A stretch of DNA of 64,000 nt from Maricaulis sp017643475 (GTDB lineage Bacteria; Pseudomonadota; Alphaproteobacteria; Caulobacterales; Maricaulaceae): positions 2,728,001 through 2,792,000 of the forward strand of contig NZ_CP138920.1 of the NCBI RefSeq assembly GCF_047123815.1. The letters are read 5' to 3'. Position 1 is the stretch's first letter. The number at the start of each line of letters is the position of its first letter. Made by a program: the position numbers and the translations under genes. Positions 24,461 through 33,526 of this stretch are shown one piece after another. The notes under the pieces were generated by a model. The model did no database searches. It saw only the letters and a list, made by a program, of their open reading frames with translations, and had not been told where the DNA came from.

Positions 24461-24874
24461 ATGGCTGATCCTCGCGATTCGATGATGGTTTCCGCGATGG
24501 GCATGCGAGCCCAGTCCGCGCGCATGCGCATTATTTCGGAAAATATTGCGAATGTGAATTCTACGTCGCGTGAAGCGGGCGGGGAACCTTATCGCCGCCA
24601 GCTCCCGGTTTTCGAGGCCGAGCTGGACCGCGCCACCGGAATGAGCATGGTCCGCATGACGGACGCTGTGCACGACAATTCAGAGTTCACCCTGCGTCAC
24701 GAGCCGGACCACCCGGCCGCGAATGCAGATGGTTATGTCATGTATTCCAATGTCAACACTTTCATCGAGATGGCGGACATGCGCGAAGCGATGCGCAGCT
24801 ATGAAGCCAACCTCAACATGATCGAAAATCACCGGCGCATGCTCGAGCGTACGCTGGACCTTCTGCGCCGCTAA
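24461..24874 (+). CDS. flgC: Flagellar proximal rod protein FlgC
   Basis: Rod subunit, 137 residues. Visible family features are MGMRAQSARMRIISENIANVNST at the N-terminus, VRMTDAVHDNSEFTLRHEPDHP in the middle and NTFIEMADMREAMRSYEANLNMIE at the C-terminus. AAGGGATA precedes the ATG, 18 bases after flgB. Confidence 0.97.
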   Translation: MADPRDSMMVSAMGMRAQSARMRIISENIANVNSTSREAGGEPYRRQLPVFEAELDRATGMSMVRMTDAVHDNSEFTLRHEPDHPAANADGYVMYSNVNTFIEMADMREAMRSYEANLNMIENHRRMLERTLDLLRR

Positions 24875-24907
24875 ACGCTGGCGCTGGCCCCCAGGGAGTA
24901 GAAACTC

Positions 24908-25225
24908 ATGGCCATTGATCCTTCAGGCCTCCAGGCCTATCAGCAGACCATGCGCGCGGCGCAGGACGCGATGAGCAGCGGTTCGGCCGCTGCAAGTGGA
25001 AGCGACAATGTCGACTTTACCGGGCTGGTCATGGACTCTATCTCCCAGGCCCAGGGCACCATTCAGGGCGCCGAGCAAGCCTCAGCCGCCTCCGTCGTTG
25101 GTCAGGCGGATTTGGTGGATGTCGTAACGGCTGTGTCTGCTGCCGAAGTCACGCTGGAAACCGTCGTTGCGGTGCGGGACCAGGTGGTCAAAGCCTATCA
25201 GGAAATTCTCCGCATGCCGATTTAA
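24908..25225 (+). CDS. fliE: MS-ring/rod adaptor protein FliE
   Basis: A 105-residue adaptor between FliF and the rod, exported first by the type III system. It has the characteristic C-terminal helix (DLVDVVTAVSAAEVTLETVVAVRDQVVKAYQEILRMPI). AGGGAG lies before the ATG. Last gene of flgB-flgC-fliE and followed by a terminator. Confidence 0.95.
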   Translation: MAIDPSGLQAYQQTMRAAQDAMSSGSAAASGSDNVDFTGLVMDSISQAQGTIQGAEQASAASVVGQADLVDVVTAVSAAEVTLETVVAVRDQVVKAYQEILRMPI

Positions 25226-25247
25226 CGGCGTGAAGTCAGACGTTTGG

Positions 25248-25275
25248 ACGGCCGCTCGATCGAGCGGCCGTTTTT
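25248..25275 (+). terminator. Terminator after flgB-flgC-fliE
   Basis: An 11-bp perfect stem (ACGGCCGCTCG with its complement 25261-25271) with a two-base loop is followed by five T. Confidence 0.9.
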
Positions 25276-25377
25276 CTTTCTAAGGTTTCTCACTTTTTCG
25301 CGACGGGGTTCTCTCCGGCGTCCCGTTCTACTCTGCGAGGGAAAACCTAACCGCGGGGGCGGGACAGGAGTGAGTAC

Positions 25378-27210
25378 ATGTTCGCGCAAGCGACGGGTAA
25401 GCCGACCCAGGGGCTGAAACTGGGAAGCATCATCATTTCTTGTGTTATCGCGTTGACGGGCTGTGGCGGCGGAGGTGGCGGATCCACGTCAAACGGCGGG
25501 ACAGGCGGTGGCGGAGGAGGCGGTCAGAACACCAATTCTGCGCCGACTGTCGCGAACGCGAATCTGGACCAGGCCGCCACGATCGGTGAGGAATTTATCT
25601 ACGATCCGACCCAGGGCGGCACGACGTTCTCGGACCCGGACGGTGATACGCTGAGTTATGATGTCACGCTGGCGCCGGCCAATACGGGGGTGGACGTGCA
25701 GGGAACGAACATTGCCGGCACGCCGGACCGGGAGGTCAATGTCACGGCAACGATTACCGCCAGTGACCCGATGGGCCTCACGGCGAGTGACCAGTTCACG
25801 ATCTTCATCCAGCCTGATCATGATGTGCGCTCACTGGCAGGGCTCGCGGGACTGCGATTTGCGGTCGACCAGGCCGTTAATTTCGATCCGGCTTCATGGG
25901 CCGGGCAGTTTGAGGATCCGTCCGGTAACGGGCTGGATATCCAAATCGAACTGGTGACCCCTGTGCCGGGTCTGGCCGTGGAAAACGGTGCCCTGGTCGG
26001 ACGGCCGACCACAGCCGGTGTCTTCTCCGCCACGCTGACCGCCAGCAATGGTTCCGGCGAAGATGCTGTGAAGACCGTCAGCCTGGTCATCATCCGCGCG
26101 TCCACCACAAGTGCGCCGGACCTGCCGGGAATGCCGTTCGACTATATCGCCTATTCGCAGGATGATACGCCGCTGCACTTTCGCGAGGGCGGAAACAACA
26201 ACATCGCGGCGACGGATAATACGCCGAACGATAACCCCCTCACCAATGAAGGCGCGACGCTGGGCCGGGTCCTGTTCTATGACACACGCCTGTCCGTGAA
26301 TGGCACCGTCTCCTGTTCGAGCTGTCATGTGCAGGCGTTCAGCTTCGGCGAGCCAAGTCAGTTCTCGCGCGGCTTCGACGGACAGATCACTGACCGCAAT
26401 GCGCCGCACATCGCCAATGCGCGCTTCTATCGCCGGGGCAACATGTTCTGGGACGAGCGCGCGGACAGCCTGGAAGACCAGGCGCTGGGACCGATCCAAT
26501 CTCCCGTTGAGATGGGCAATACCCTGGCCAATGTCGTGGCCACGGTGGAAAATCTCGCCTTCTACCCACCTCTGTTCGAAGCGGCCTTCGGCGATGATGA
26601 AGTCACCGCGGAGCGGATCGGCTTGGCGTTGGCGCAGTTCCAGCGGGCCATGGTGAGTTACCAGTCCGATTTCGACACAGCGGTGATCGGCGACAACCCG
26701 AACGCCAACACGCCGGATTTTGTTGGCCGTCTGACCCAGCAGGAGCTGCACGGCATGGCACTGTTCCAGCCGGTTGATGCCGCGGATCTTGCCCAGGCCG
26801 GACTGCCGCCGATCCAGACGATGGGCTGTAACCAGTGTCATCAGACCAATGCCCAGATCTATGACAGGCCACCCCAGAATATCGGTCTGGATGCGACTGT
26901 TGTCGGCGTCGGGGCGACTGGAGACGATGATTTCAAGTCACCCAGCCTGCGCAATGTCGAACTGACAGCGCCCTACATGCATGATGGTCGTTTCGACACG
27001 CTGGAGGAGGTGGTCAATTTCTACGCCACCGGTGTCCAGGACAATGGCGAGACCAGCAATCTCCTGCGCCAGGGCAATAATGCCGGCGCGCCGATCCAGC
27101 GCTTTGATCTGGACGAGGAGGATGTCGCCGCGCTGGTCGCCTTCATGGCGAGCTTCACCGATACGAGTTTCACCGCAGAAGAAGCCTTCTCGGATCCGTT
27201 CGAGGAGTGA
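25378..27210 (+). CDS. Di-haem cytochrome c peroxidase-like lipoprotein with Ig-like N-terminus
   Basis: A 610-residue lipoprotein (lipobox LTGC) with a glycine-rich spacer right after the lipid site. Residues about 55-145 and 150-240 resemble cadherin/Ig-like repeats (FSDPDGDTLSYDV). The C-terminal half is a cytochrome c peroxidase/MauG-type domain with two haem sites, CSSCH at 313-317 and CNQCH at 484-488, and the usual LGRVLFYDTRLS, APHIANARFYRRGNMFWDER and FKSPSLRNVELTAPYMHDGR motifs. It may act on peroxide or oxidise a partner at the cell envelope. A hairpin terminator follows. Confidence 0.88.
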   Translation: MFAQATGKPTQGLKLGSIIISCVIALTGCGGGGGGSTSNGGTGGGGGGGQNTNSAPTVANANLDQAATIGEEFIYDPTQGGTTFSDPDGDTLSYDVTLAPANTGVDVQGTNIAGTPDREVNVTATITASDPMGLTASDQFTIFIQPDHDVRSLAGLAGLRFAVDQAVNFDPASWAGQFEDPSGNGLDIQIELVTPVPGLAVENGALVGRPTTAGVFSATLTASNGSGEDAVKTVSLVIIRASTTSAPDLPGMPFDYIAYSQDDTPLHFREGGNNNIAATDNTPNDNPLTNEGATLGRVLFYDTRLSVNGTVSCSSCHVQAFSFGEPSQFSRGFDGQITDRNAPHIANARFYRRGNMFWDERADSLEDQALGPIQSPVEMGNTLANVVATVENLAFYPPLFEAAFGDDEVTAERIGLALAQFQRAMVSYQSDFDTAVIGDNPNANTPDFVGRLTQQELHGMALFQPVDAADLAQAGLPPIQTMGCNQCHQTNAQIYDRPPQNIGLDATVVGVGATGDDDFKSPSLRNVELTAPYMHDGRFDTLEEVVNFYATGVQDNGETSNLLRQGNNAGAPIQRFDLDEEDVAALVAFMASFTDTSFTAEEAFSDPFEE

Positions 27211-27254
27211 GTGCCGTGAAACACCCTCTTCTTTTGGGGAGGGAGAGGGTGAGA

Positions 27255-27290
27255 ACGAGGGGCCGGCTCAGAACCACCGGCCCCTCGTTT
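27255..27290 (+). terminator. Terminator after the cytochrome peroxidase-like gene
   Basis: A 12-bp perfect stem (27255-27266 with 27277-27288) has a ten-base loop and is followed by TTTGTTGTTG. Confidence 0.75.
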
Positions 27291-27357
27291 GTTGTTGAGT
27301 GTTATCCTAATCTATGATTGCGTTAGCTTGTGCGCAGTTTTATTCGAGATTGAGAGT

Positions 27358-27933
27358 GTGAAGTTGTTAGCTGAAGCCGTCATTGGAAGCCTTTGTGTTT
27401 TCAGCGAGCCTGAGGACTTCAGTATGGTGGTAGCCGGTGAGCCACTCGTCGCCGCTGACCTCATCACCGAATTGACCGCTATTGAGTCTGACTACCTCAG
27501 GGCCTTCGAGGCTGACAGTGTGGGGACCGTTCGGTGGCAGCAAATCCGGGAGTTGTATCTCTCGGAACAAATTGCGGAAAACCGAGCGCAGAGAGACGCT
27601 GAACGCGCAATCAGTCGAGGAGACTTTCGCCTGCTGGTCATAAGTCAGGGTTGGGAAAAATCTTTGCCCGGCTTGCGCTGTGAGCCTGGGCATCAAACTG
27701 TGTTCCATGTCCGACACCCCAAAGCACTAGGGGTAGTTACAGAAGCGGGTGCTGACACTGCCAGAGACAGCGCTGACCGACACGCGCAGCAATATGCGGA
27801 GACTTACAATAGGCTCGTCTGGGCCGCTGATGCTGCGCCATTTCCCACATGCAGGCCAAGTAACGATCCGCAAGAGGATACCCGGCTGACACCACAGGGC
27901 TGCGTCGCTCAGATGACTTGGCCGCCTTTCTGA
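27358..27933 (+). CDS. Hypothetical protein, no recognised family
   Basis: A 191-residue frame starting at GTG 27358 after a GAGAG site (other starts, TTG 27289 and ATG 27424, cannot be excluded). The N-terminus (KLLAEAVIGSLCVF) is weakly hydrophobic. The middle is charged and helical (TVRWQQIRELYLSEQIAENRAQRDAERAI) and there are several cysteines near the C-terminus. Composition is less GC-rich than its neighbours, so recent acquisition is possible. No function is suggested. Confidence 0.4.
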   Translation: MKLLAEAVIGSLCVFSEPEDFSMVVAGEPLVAADLITELTAIESDYLRAFEADSVGTVRWQQIRELYLSEQIAENRAQRDAERAISRGDFRLLVISQGWEKSLPGLRCEPGHQTVFHVRHPKALGVVTEAGADTARDSADRHAQQYAETYNRLVWAADAAPFPTCRPSNDPQEDTRLTPQGCVAQMTWPPF

Positions 27934-28055
27934 GCAAGTCAACAACTTACTTGTTTGTCAGCCTCGAGAGGGCCGCCCCATCCGGAGCGGTCTTTCGTTG
28001 ACTCTGTCTATTAGGTTGTAGGTTGTTTGCATGCAGTCTGAAATTTTACGCGATC

Positions 28056-28403
28056 ATGGACGCACACCAGACAGTCTACGTCATGGCAAGCCGTCCGCGC
28101 GGCGCACTGTACACCGGTCGGACAAAAGACCTGGTGCGGCGTGTGTGGGAGCACCGAACAGGTTTTTTGCGCGGTCACACAAAGAAGTACTCGATCAACC
28201 AACTCGTCTATTTCGAGCCCCATGACCACTGGGAGGCCGCGTGGCGGAGGGAGCAGCAAATCAAGCGCTATCCGCGTGCGTGGAAATTCAATCTGATCGA
28301 GGATGGCAATCCGGGATGGAAAGACCTTTGGTTCGATATCACTGACCAAGGTCACAATCCATTTTCCCCCGGCCTTGTGCCGGGGCCTACGAACGAGTTC
28401 TAG
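28056..28403 (+). CDS. GIY-YIG nuclease-domain protein
   Basis: A 115-residue single-domain protein of the UPF0213/YhbQ-like GIY-YIG family. The pattern is VYVMASRPRGALYTGRT (V-Y-V ... L-Y-T-G form of GIY...YIG), then RVWEHRTG and a conserved E near the end (REQQIKRYPRAWKFNLIE). The ATG at 28056 is chosen because it matches the usual family start. Such small proteins are thought to be DNA nucleases, but cellular roles are mostly unproven. It sits alone between a hypothetical gene and the DUF885 pair. Confidence 0.85.
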   Translation: MDAHQTVYVMASRPRGALYTGRTKDLVRRVWEHRTGFLRGHTKKYSINQLVYFEPHDHWEAAWRREQQIKRYPRAWKFNLIEDGNPGWKDLWFDITDQGHNPFSPGLVPGPTNEF

Positions 28404-28469
28404 CTTGCCAAGTGGTAGGTCCCGGAACTCGCTTCGCTCCTCCGGGAAAAACAGGAGTTGAATGCGAAA

Positions 28470-28499
28470 GGGCCGCACTGATCAAAATCAGTACGGCCC
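28470..28499 (-). terminator. Hairpin between the GIY-YIG gene and the DUF885 gene
   Basis: A 13-bp stem with one mismatch (28470-28482 with 28487-28499) has a CAAA loop, 23 bases beyond the DUF885 stop. The T-run on the minus strand is short (TTTC). Confidence 0.6.
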
Positions 28500-28522
28500 A
28501 ATCATACGGGGTGCCGGCGGTG

Positions 28523-30409
28523 TTATTCGCCGGTCTCGGCGATGTAGGTGCGGACCTGTTCTTCCAGGATCGAAAGCGGCAAGGCGCCTTCACGCAGGAT
28601 GACGTCGTGGAATTCACGGATGTCGTAATCCTCGCCCAGCTCTTCCTCGGCAATGCCGCGCAGGCGCAGGATTTCCAGCATGCCGATCTTGTAGGCCGTG
28701 GCCTGGCCGGCAAAGACGATGTAGCGGTCAATCGCGTTGATCGCATCGCCTTCCGGGTTCGGCGTATTTTCCATCAGATAATCGACAGCCTGCTGGCGCG
28801 TCCACTGGTTATGGTGCAGGCCGGTATCGACCACCAGGCGGCAAGCGCGCCACAGCTCCATAGCCAGGCGACCGAAGTTGGAATACGGGTCCGAGTAGAA
28901 GCCGAATTCCAGCGGGAAATACTCTGTGTAAAGGCCCCAGCCCTCGGTATAGGCCGTGTAGCCGCCAAACCGACGGAAGGCCGGAATGCCCTCCAGCTCT
29001 TGCATGATGGCCAGCTGCATGTGGTGACCCGGCGCGCCTTCGTGATAGGCGAGGGCTTCCATCTGGTAGGTCGGCATTTGCGCCATGTCGCGAAGGTTTG
29101 CGTAATAGATGCCCGGGCGGGAGCCATTGGCAGCGGGGCGCTGGTAGAAGGCCTTGCCGGCGGCGGCCTCACGGAAGGGCTCGACGCGGCGCACTTCCAG
29201 TTCCGCTTGCGGGAAGCGGTTGAACATCTGCGGCAGCGTCTCGACCATGGTGTCGATCATTGCCGTGGCGTCAGCCAGATAGGCGTCACGGCCCTCATCC
29301 GTGTTGGGATAATAGAACTGCTCGTCCGTGCGCATGAATTCGAAAAACTCCTGCAGCGAGCCCTCAAAACCGACCTGGGTCATGATGGCGCGCATTTCAT
29401 CGTGAATGCGCTCGACCTCGGCGACACCGAGCTGGTGGATCTCCTCGGCGGAGATATCCATCGTCGTATAGCCGTTGAGCAGGTGGTTGTAGTACTCGCC
29501 GCCCTGCGGGTGTTTCCACACACCGTCATCCTCGCTGGCAACCGCTTCCTGTTCCTCGAACAGGGAGATCAGGCGGCCATAGACCGGGGCGACGACCTCG
29601 GTCATTGCGGCAGAGGCCTCCGCCAGCAGGCGGTTGGTCTCTTCCTCGCCCAGCTCCAGCGCGGTGACCTTGCGGCGGAAATCGCCCATCAGCGGGCTGT
29701 CTTCACCGCTCTCGTCAAACGGTGCGCCCGTGATGATGTTGCGCGAAGTCGCGATCATCGGCTGATAGGTCCAGCGCGGTGTGTAGACACCCAGCTCGGC
29801 AGAGCGGCGGGAGTTCGCGATCTGCTGGTCCATATAGGCGCCCATATTGCGCAGACGGCCGATATAGGCCTCCGCATCTTCCGTCGTATCCACACGGTGA
29901 TTGTTGATCAGGAAAGTCGGCGCATTCATGTGCGGACCGGAACGCGGTGTGAAGGTATAGCCGTGATCCCACCACTGGCGACCGGCTTCGGCGCGGGCAT
30001 TGTTGTACTCGGCCAGGCGCCAGGAAATCTGGGCGGAACGGTCCAGCGCATCAAAGTCGAAATTGTCCAGCATGTACTGATGCTGTTCACGACCCTGTTC
30101 GTACTGGCGCAGCTGTTCTTCCGGGGACGGGTCATCCCACTGGTCGTAATTGGTCTTCATGCCCAGGAAGGTCTGGTACATGGGCGATTCAGCAACACCC
30201 TGGTCGAAAACCTCCTGGAACCAGGCGTTAAGGCGATCACTCTCGGTTTCGACAGCCTCGTTGGCAGCCGTTTGGGTCTCGGCCTCGGCAGCGGTTTCTG
30301 CCGGTGCATTCGTGGCGGCGTTCTGGTCGTCAGCGGCCTCCGGCTGGCTGCAGGCGGCCAGCAAGGCGGCGACGGAGGCGCCGAGTGTCAGGTGTTTGAG
30401 ATAGCTCAT
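28523..30409 (-). CDS. DUF885-family lipoprotein, putative metallopeptidase (copy 1)
   Basis: A 628-residue protein starting at ATG 30407-30409 after AGGGG, with a lipoprotein signal (LLAAC). A low-complexity Ala/Glu/Thr linker leads to the DUF885 domain. The zinc-site motif YHEGAPGHHMQ has its first His at about residue 456; a zinc peptidase-like activity is expected from the family motif but not proven. It is probably exported to the periplasm or outer membrane. Copy 2 lies directly upstream on the same strand, 82 bases away, with the same layout, so they are tandem duplicates. Confidence 0.88.
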   Translation of the reverse strand: MSYLKHLTLGASVAALLAACSQPEAADDQNAATNAPAETAAEAETQTAANEAVETESDRLNAWFQEVFDQGVAESPMYQTFLGMKTNYDQWDDPSPEEQLRQYEQGREQHQYMLDNFDFDALDRSAQISWRLAEYNNARAEAGRQWWDHGYTFTPRSGPHMNAPTFLINNHRVDTTEDAEAYIGRLRNMGAYMDQQIANSRRSAELGVYTPRWTYQPMIATSRNIITGAPFDESGEDSPLMGDFRRKVTALELGEEETNRLLAEASAAMTEVVAPVYGRLISLFEEQEAVASEDDGVWKHPQGGEYYNHLLNGYTTMDISAEEIHQLGVAEVERIHDEMRAIMTQVGFEGSLQEFFEFMRTDEQFYYPNTDEGRDAYLADATAMIDTMVETLPQMFNRFPQAELEVRRVEPFREAAAGKAFYQRPAANGSRPGIYYANLRDMAQMPTYQMEALAYHEGAPGHHMQLAIMQELEGIPAFRRFGGYTAYTEGWGLYTEYFPLEFGFYSDPYSNFGRLAMELWRACRLVVDTGLHHNQWTRQQAVDYLMENTPNPEGDAINAIDRYIVFAGQATAYKIGMLEILRLRGIAEEELGEDYDIREFHDVILREGALPLSILEEQVRTYIAETGE

Positions 30410-30491
30410 CTGGTTCCCCTCAGTGAAGCTTGGTGTATCGCAGAACGTGGAGCCCGGCGCCTGCGATGGCAAGACGCCGGGCTGGTCTACG

Positions 30492-32390
30492 TTATTGCGC
30501 TGCCAACTTGGCGGCGATGTAGGCGTCGACATTTTCCTCGAGCAGGGTCAACGGCACGGAGCCGTTGGACAGAACCACATCGTGGAACTCGCCCCAGTCG
30601 AAATCATCGCCCAGCGCGTCCATGGTGCGCTGGCGCAGATCGATGATCGTGTTCATGCCGATCTTGTAGGAGACAGCCTGACCCGGCCACACCATGTAGC
30701 GGCGCACTTCCGGCGTGATGTCGCCCAGCGGCATCGGCGTGGTTTCCATCATGAAGTCGATCGCACGCTGTTCGTCCCACTGATAGTGGTGAATGCCGGT
30801 GTCAACGACGAGGCGGGCCGCGCGGAAGACCTCATAGGAGAGGCGACCGAAATCCTGGTAGGGGTCGGTGAAGAAGCCCATGTCCTTGCCCAGGCGCTCA
30901 GAGTACAGCGCCCAGCCTTCGCCGTATGCGGAATACCAGGTCGTGCGCTGGAACATCGGCGCGCCTTCCAGTTCCTGGGCCAGGCTCAGCTGGAAATGGT
31001 GACCCGGAGCACCTTCGTGATAAGCGAGGCTCTCCATCTGGTAGACGGGCTGCGCGTCCATGTGCTGCAGATTGACGTAGTAGCGGCCAGGACGGGTGCC
31101 ATCGAGCGAACCGGTTTCATAGAAGGCGCCGGTCGCGGTTGCGATGCGGTATTGCTCCACCGCACGAACTTCCAGCGGAGCCGTGGGCAGGCGGCCGAAA
31201 TATGCCGAAGCGGCTTCCATCATCTGGTCGATCATGGCCGTGGCCTCGTCCAGATAGCGCTGGCGCCCCTCATCCGTGGACGGGTAGTAGAACTCCTCGC
31301 TCTCACGCAGATGGTCGAAGAAATCGCGCAGCGAGCCCTCGAACCCGACCTGTTCCTGGATGGCGCGCATTTCCGCGTGGATGCGCTCAATCTCGCTCAT
31401 GCCGATCTGGTGGATGTCTTCCGCCGTCATGTCGGTGCGGGTCGTGTAGTTCTGCAGCTGGCTTCTGTAGAAGGCCTCACCCTCGGGCAGGGACCAGGCG
31501 CCTTCCGCACGATCACCCACAAGCGCCGCGTGACGATCCATCATCGCCAGGAAGTTCTCGTAAGCCGGGCCGACGCTGGTGGTCAGCGCCTCGATGGCGC
31601 GGTCGACCAGGGCCTGCTTGTCGTCGTCGGAGATTTCCAGCGGTTCGATCTTGCGCCGGAAGTCCGCAAGCAGCGGGCTGTCTTCGTCGCTGTCATCGAA
31701 GGGGGCACCTGTAACGAACCCGCGCGCCGTCTCGATGATGACCGGGAAGGCGAAAGATGGCGGCAGCACGCCCTGTTCTGCGCGCGCGTCGGCCTGGGCA
31801 GCCAGTGCATTCAGGCGCTCTCCCATGCCGGTGAGGCGGCTGATATAGGCCTCGGCATGTTCTGCCGTGTGTACTGCGTGAAAGCCGATCATGAAGCTCG
31901 GCATATCGGAGTGCGGGCCGAAGAACTGGGTGAAGATATAACCGTGATCCCAGAACTCGGACTGTTGCTGGTTGTTGGCGGCGATGAACTCGGCAAAACG
32001 CCAGGAAACCTGCGCCTGTTCGGTCAGTGCCTCGTAGTCGAATTCCTCGTTCATGCGACGAATGCGGTCAGCCTCGCGCTGCAGGCCGGCGCGGTAGTTT
32101 TCCTCGGAGACATCATCCCACTGGCCATAGGCCTCCATGTCGTCGGTCATGCCCAGATAGGTCTGGCCCAGCGGCGAGCGCGCGATTTCGTCCTCGAAGG
32201 CGTCCTGGAAGAAAGCGTAGAGGCGATCGGTCTCGGTCTGCTCCTCGGACGCGGATTGCGTCGTGCTTTCAGCATTTTCCGCAGAGTTATCAGCCGGTGC
32301 CGGGACCTGTCCCGCATCGTCGCTGGCCGGTGTGCAGGCAGTGGCGAGAGTGATGGCGCTGACGCCAACAAGAAGGTCGCGAACACGCAT
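30492..32390 (-). CDS. DUF885-family lipoprotein, putative metallopeptidase (copy 2)
   Basis: A 632-residue paralogue of the following gene, with a lipoprotein signal (LATAC) and a similar acidic linker. The motif YHEGAPGHHFQ has its first His at about residue 458. Shared landmarks include DRLYAFFQDAFEDEIARSP versus DRLNAWFQEVFDQGVAESP, and WDHGYIFT versus WDHGYTFT. It begins 110 bases from fliQ on the opposite strand. Substrates are unknown; the two copies may differ in specificity. Confidence 0.88.
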   Translation of the reverse strand: MRVRDLLVGVSAITLATACTPASDDAGQVPAPADNSAENAESTTQSASEEQTETDRLYAFFQDAFEDEIARSPLGQTYLGMTDDMEAYGQWDDVSEENYRAGLQREADRIRRMNEEFDYEALTEQAQVSWRFAEFIAANNQQQSEFWDHGYIFTQFFGPHSDMPSFMIGFHAVHTAEHAEAYISRLTGMGERLNALAAQADARAEQGVLPPSFAFPVIIETARGFVTGAPFDDSDEDSPLLADFRRKIEPLEISDDDKQALVDRAIEALTTSVGPAYENFLAMMDRHAALVGDRAEGAWSLPEGEAFYRSQLQNYTTRTDMTAEDIHQIGMSEIERIHAEMRAIQEQVGFEGSLRDFFDHLRESEEFYYPSTDEGRQRYLDEATAMIDQMMEAASAYFGRLPTAPLEVRAVEQYRIATATGAFYETGSLDGTRPGRYYVNLQHMDAQPVYQMESLAYHEGAPGHHFQLSLAQELEGAPMFQRTTWYSAYGEGWALYSERLGKDMGFFTDPYQDFGRLSYEVFRAARLVVDTGIHHYQWDEQRAIDFMMETTPMPLGDITPEVRRYMVWPGQAVSYKIGMNTIIDLRQRTMDALGDDFDWGEFHDVVLSNGSVPLTLLEENVDAYIAAKLAAQ

Positions 32391-32500
32391 GTCAGGGGTT
32401 CCCCGTATTTACCAGAATTGACTCTTTCTTAACGGGGTTAGAGGAATCGTAAAGATAATTAACTTTAATCGATTCTCTCGCTGCAGAAGGCGCGCACACG

Positions 32501-32764
32501 GTGACCGGACCTGAAGTCCTCGACTATGCCCGAGAGGCAATCTGGCTGATGCTGGCCATGTCGGCACCGATCATGATCACCGGCCTGGCGGTTGGCATTA
32601 CCATCGCCTTGTTCCAGGCCCTGACCCAGATCCAGGAAATGACCCTGGTCTTTGTTCCCAAGATCATTGCCATCTTTATCGCGCTGCTGATCTTCCTGCC
32701 GCTCATGGGGGCGCTGCTCGGCGGGTTCATGATCACCATCACCGACCGGATCGCCAATCCATGA
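32501..32764 (+). CDS. fliQ: Flagellar export gate protein FliQ
   Basis: An 87-residue export-gate protein with two membrane helices (IWLMLAMSAPIMITGLAVGI and IIAIFIALLIFLPLMGALLGG) and the motif LFQALTQIQEMTLVFVPKI. It starts with GTG. The upstream 70 bases are AT-rich with TTAA half-sites (32429, 32459) but no exact CtrA spacing. Its end overlaps fliR by four bases (ATGA). Confidence 0.95.
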   Translation: MTGPEVLDYAREAIWLMLAMSAPIMITGLAVGITIALFQALTQIQEMTLVFVPKIIAIFIALLIFLPLMGALLGGFMITITDRIANP

Positions 32765-33513
32765 CCGCTGTCCTGCCCGAGCTCGTGTTCGCCGCAGGTC
32801 TTGTTTTCGCCCGTCTCGGTGCGATCCTCATGCTCATGCCCGGTTTTGGAGAGCCGTCCATTCCGGTGCCGATCCGCCTGGCCTTTGCCCTGCTGGTCTG
32901 CCTGGTGATGGGGCCGATTGTGGCGCCCATGCTGCCGGCCATGCCGACCCAGCCCCTGCCGCTGGCAGGGCTGGTGATGACCGAAGTGCTGATCGGCCTG
33001 ATGATTGGCGCGATGGCCCGAATCTTCATGGCGACAGCGGCTATTGCCGGCCAGATCATCGGCATGCAGAGCGGCCTCGCCATGGCCCAGAGTTTCGACC
33101 CGTCCCAGGGCACTCAGGGTGCCATCATGGCGACTTTCCTCAACCTGGTTTTCATTGCGCTCCTGTTCACGACAGGGCTGCATCACCTCCTGTTGATGGC
33201 GGCGCATAATTCCTACGAGCTGTTCCCTCCCGGAGACATGCCGTCGATGACCGATGCCGGGCAATGGGCGCTGGGCGCGTTTGTCGACACTTTCCGCATC
33301 GCGGTCCAGCTGGCCGCGCCGCTGATCGTCTATGGGCTGATCTTCTACCTGGCGCTGGGTGTGCTCTCGCGACTGATGCCGCAATTGCAGATTTTTTTCA
33401 TCGCCATGCCCGCCAACATCATGGTCGGGCTTTTCATCTTCACGATCGCGCTGGGCGCGATGAGCGCCGTCTGGCTGGAGCGCATGCAGCGTTTCGCCAT
33501 CGAGCTGAACTAG
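32761..33513 (+). CDS. fliR: Flagellar export gate protein FliR
   Basis: A 250-residue export-gate protein with six hydrophobic segments, forming the channel with FliP and FliQ. Family motifs are VFARLGAILMLMPGFGEPSIPVPIRL and IIGMQSGLAMAQSFDPSQG. It overlaps fliQ by four bases and is followed by flhB after 13. Confidence 0.96.
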   Translation: MTAVLPELVFAAGLVFARLGAILMLMPGFGEPSIPVPIRLAFALLVCLVMGPIVAPMLPAMPTQPLPLAGLVMTEVLIGLMIGAMARIFMATAAIAGQIIGMQSGLAMAQSFDPSQGTQGAIMATFLNLVFIALLFTTGLHHLLLMAAHNSYELFPPGDMPSMTDAGQWALGAFVDTFRIAVQLAAPLIVYGLIFYLALGVLSRLMPQLQIFFIAMPANIMVGLFIFTIALGAMSAVWLERMQRFAIELN

Positions 33514-33526
33514 CGGAGACCGGTTC

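Noticed and set aside
28412..32432. Two long plus-strand frames (about 744 and 669 codons) opposite the DUF885 genes
   Set aside because: They mirror the codon structure of GC-rich genes on the other strand, lack ribosome sites and give His/Val/Leu-rich products with no family; the DUF885 genes have lipoprotein signals and motifs.
32429..32468. CtrA box before fliQ
   Set aside because: TTAA elements are present but spaced by five or fewer bases, not seven; kept only as a remark.
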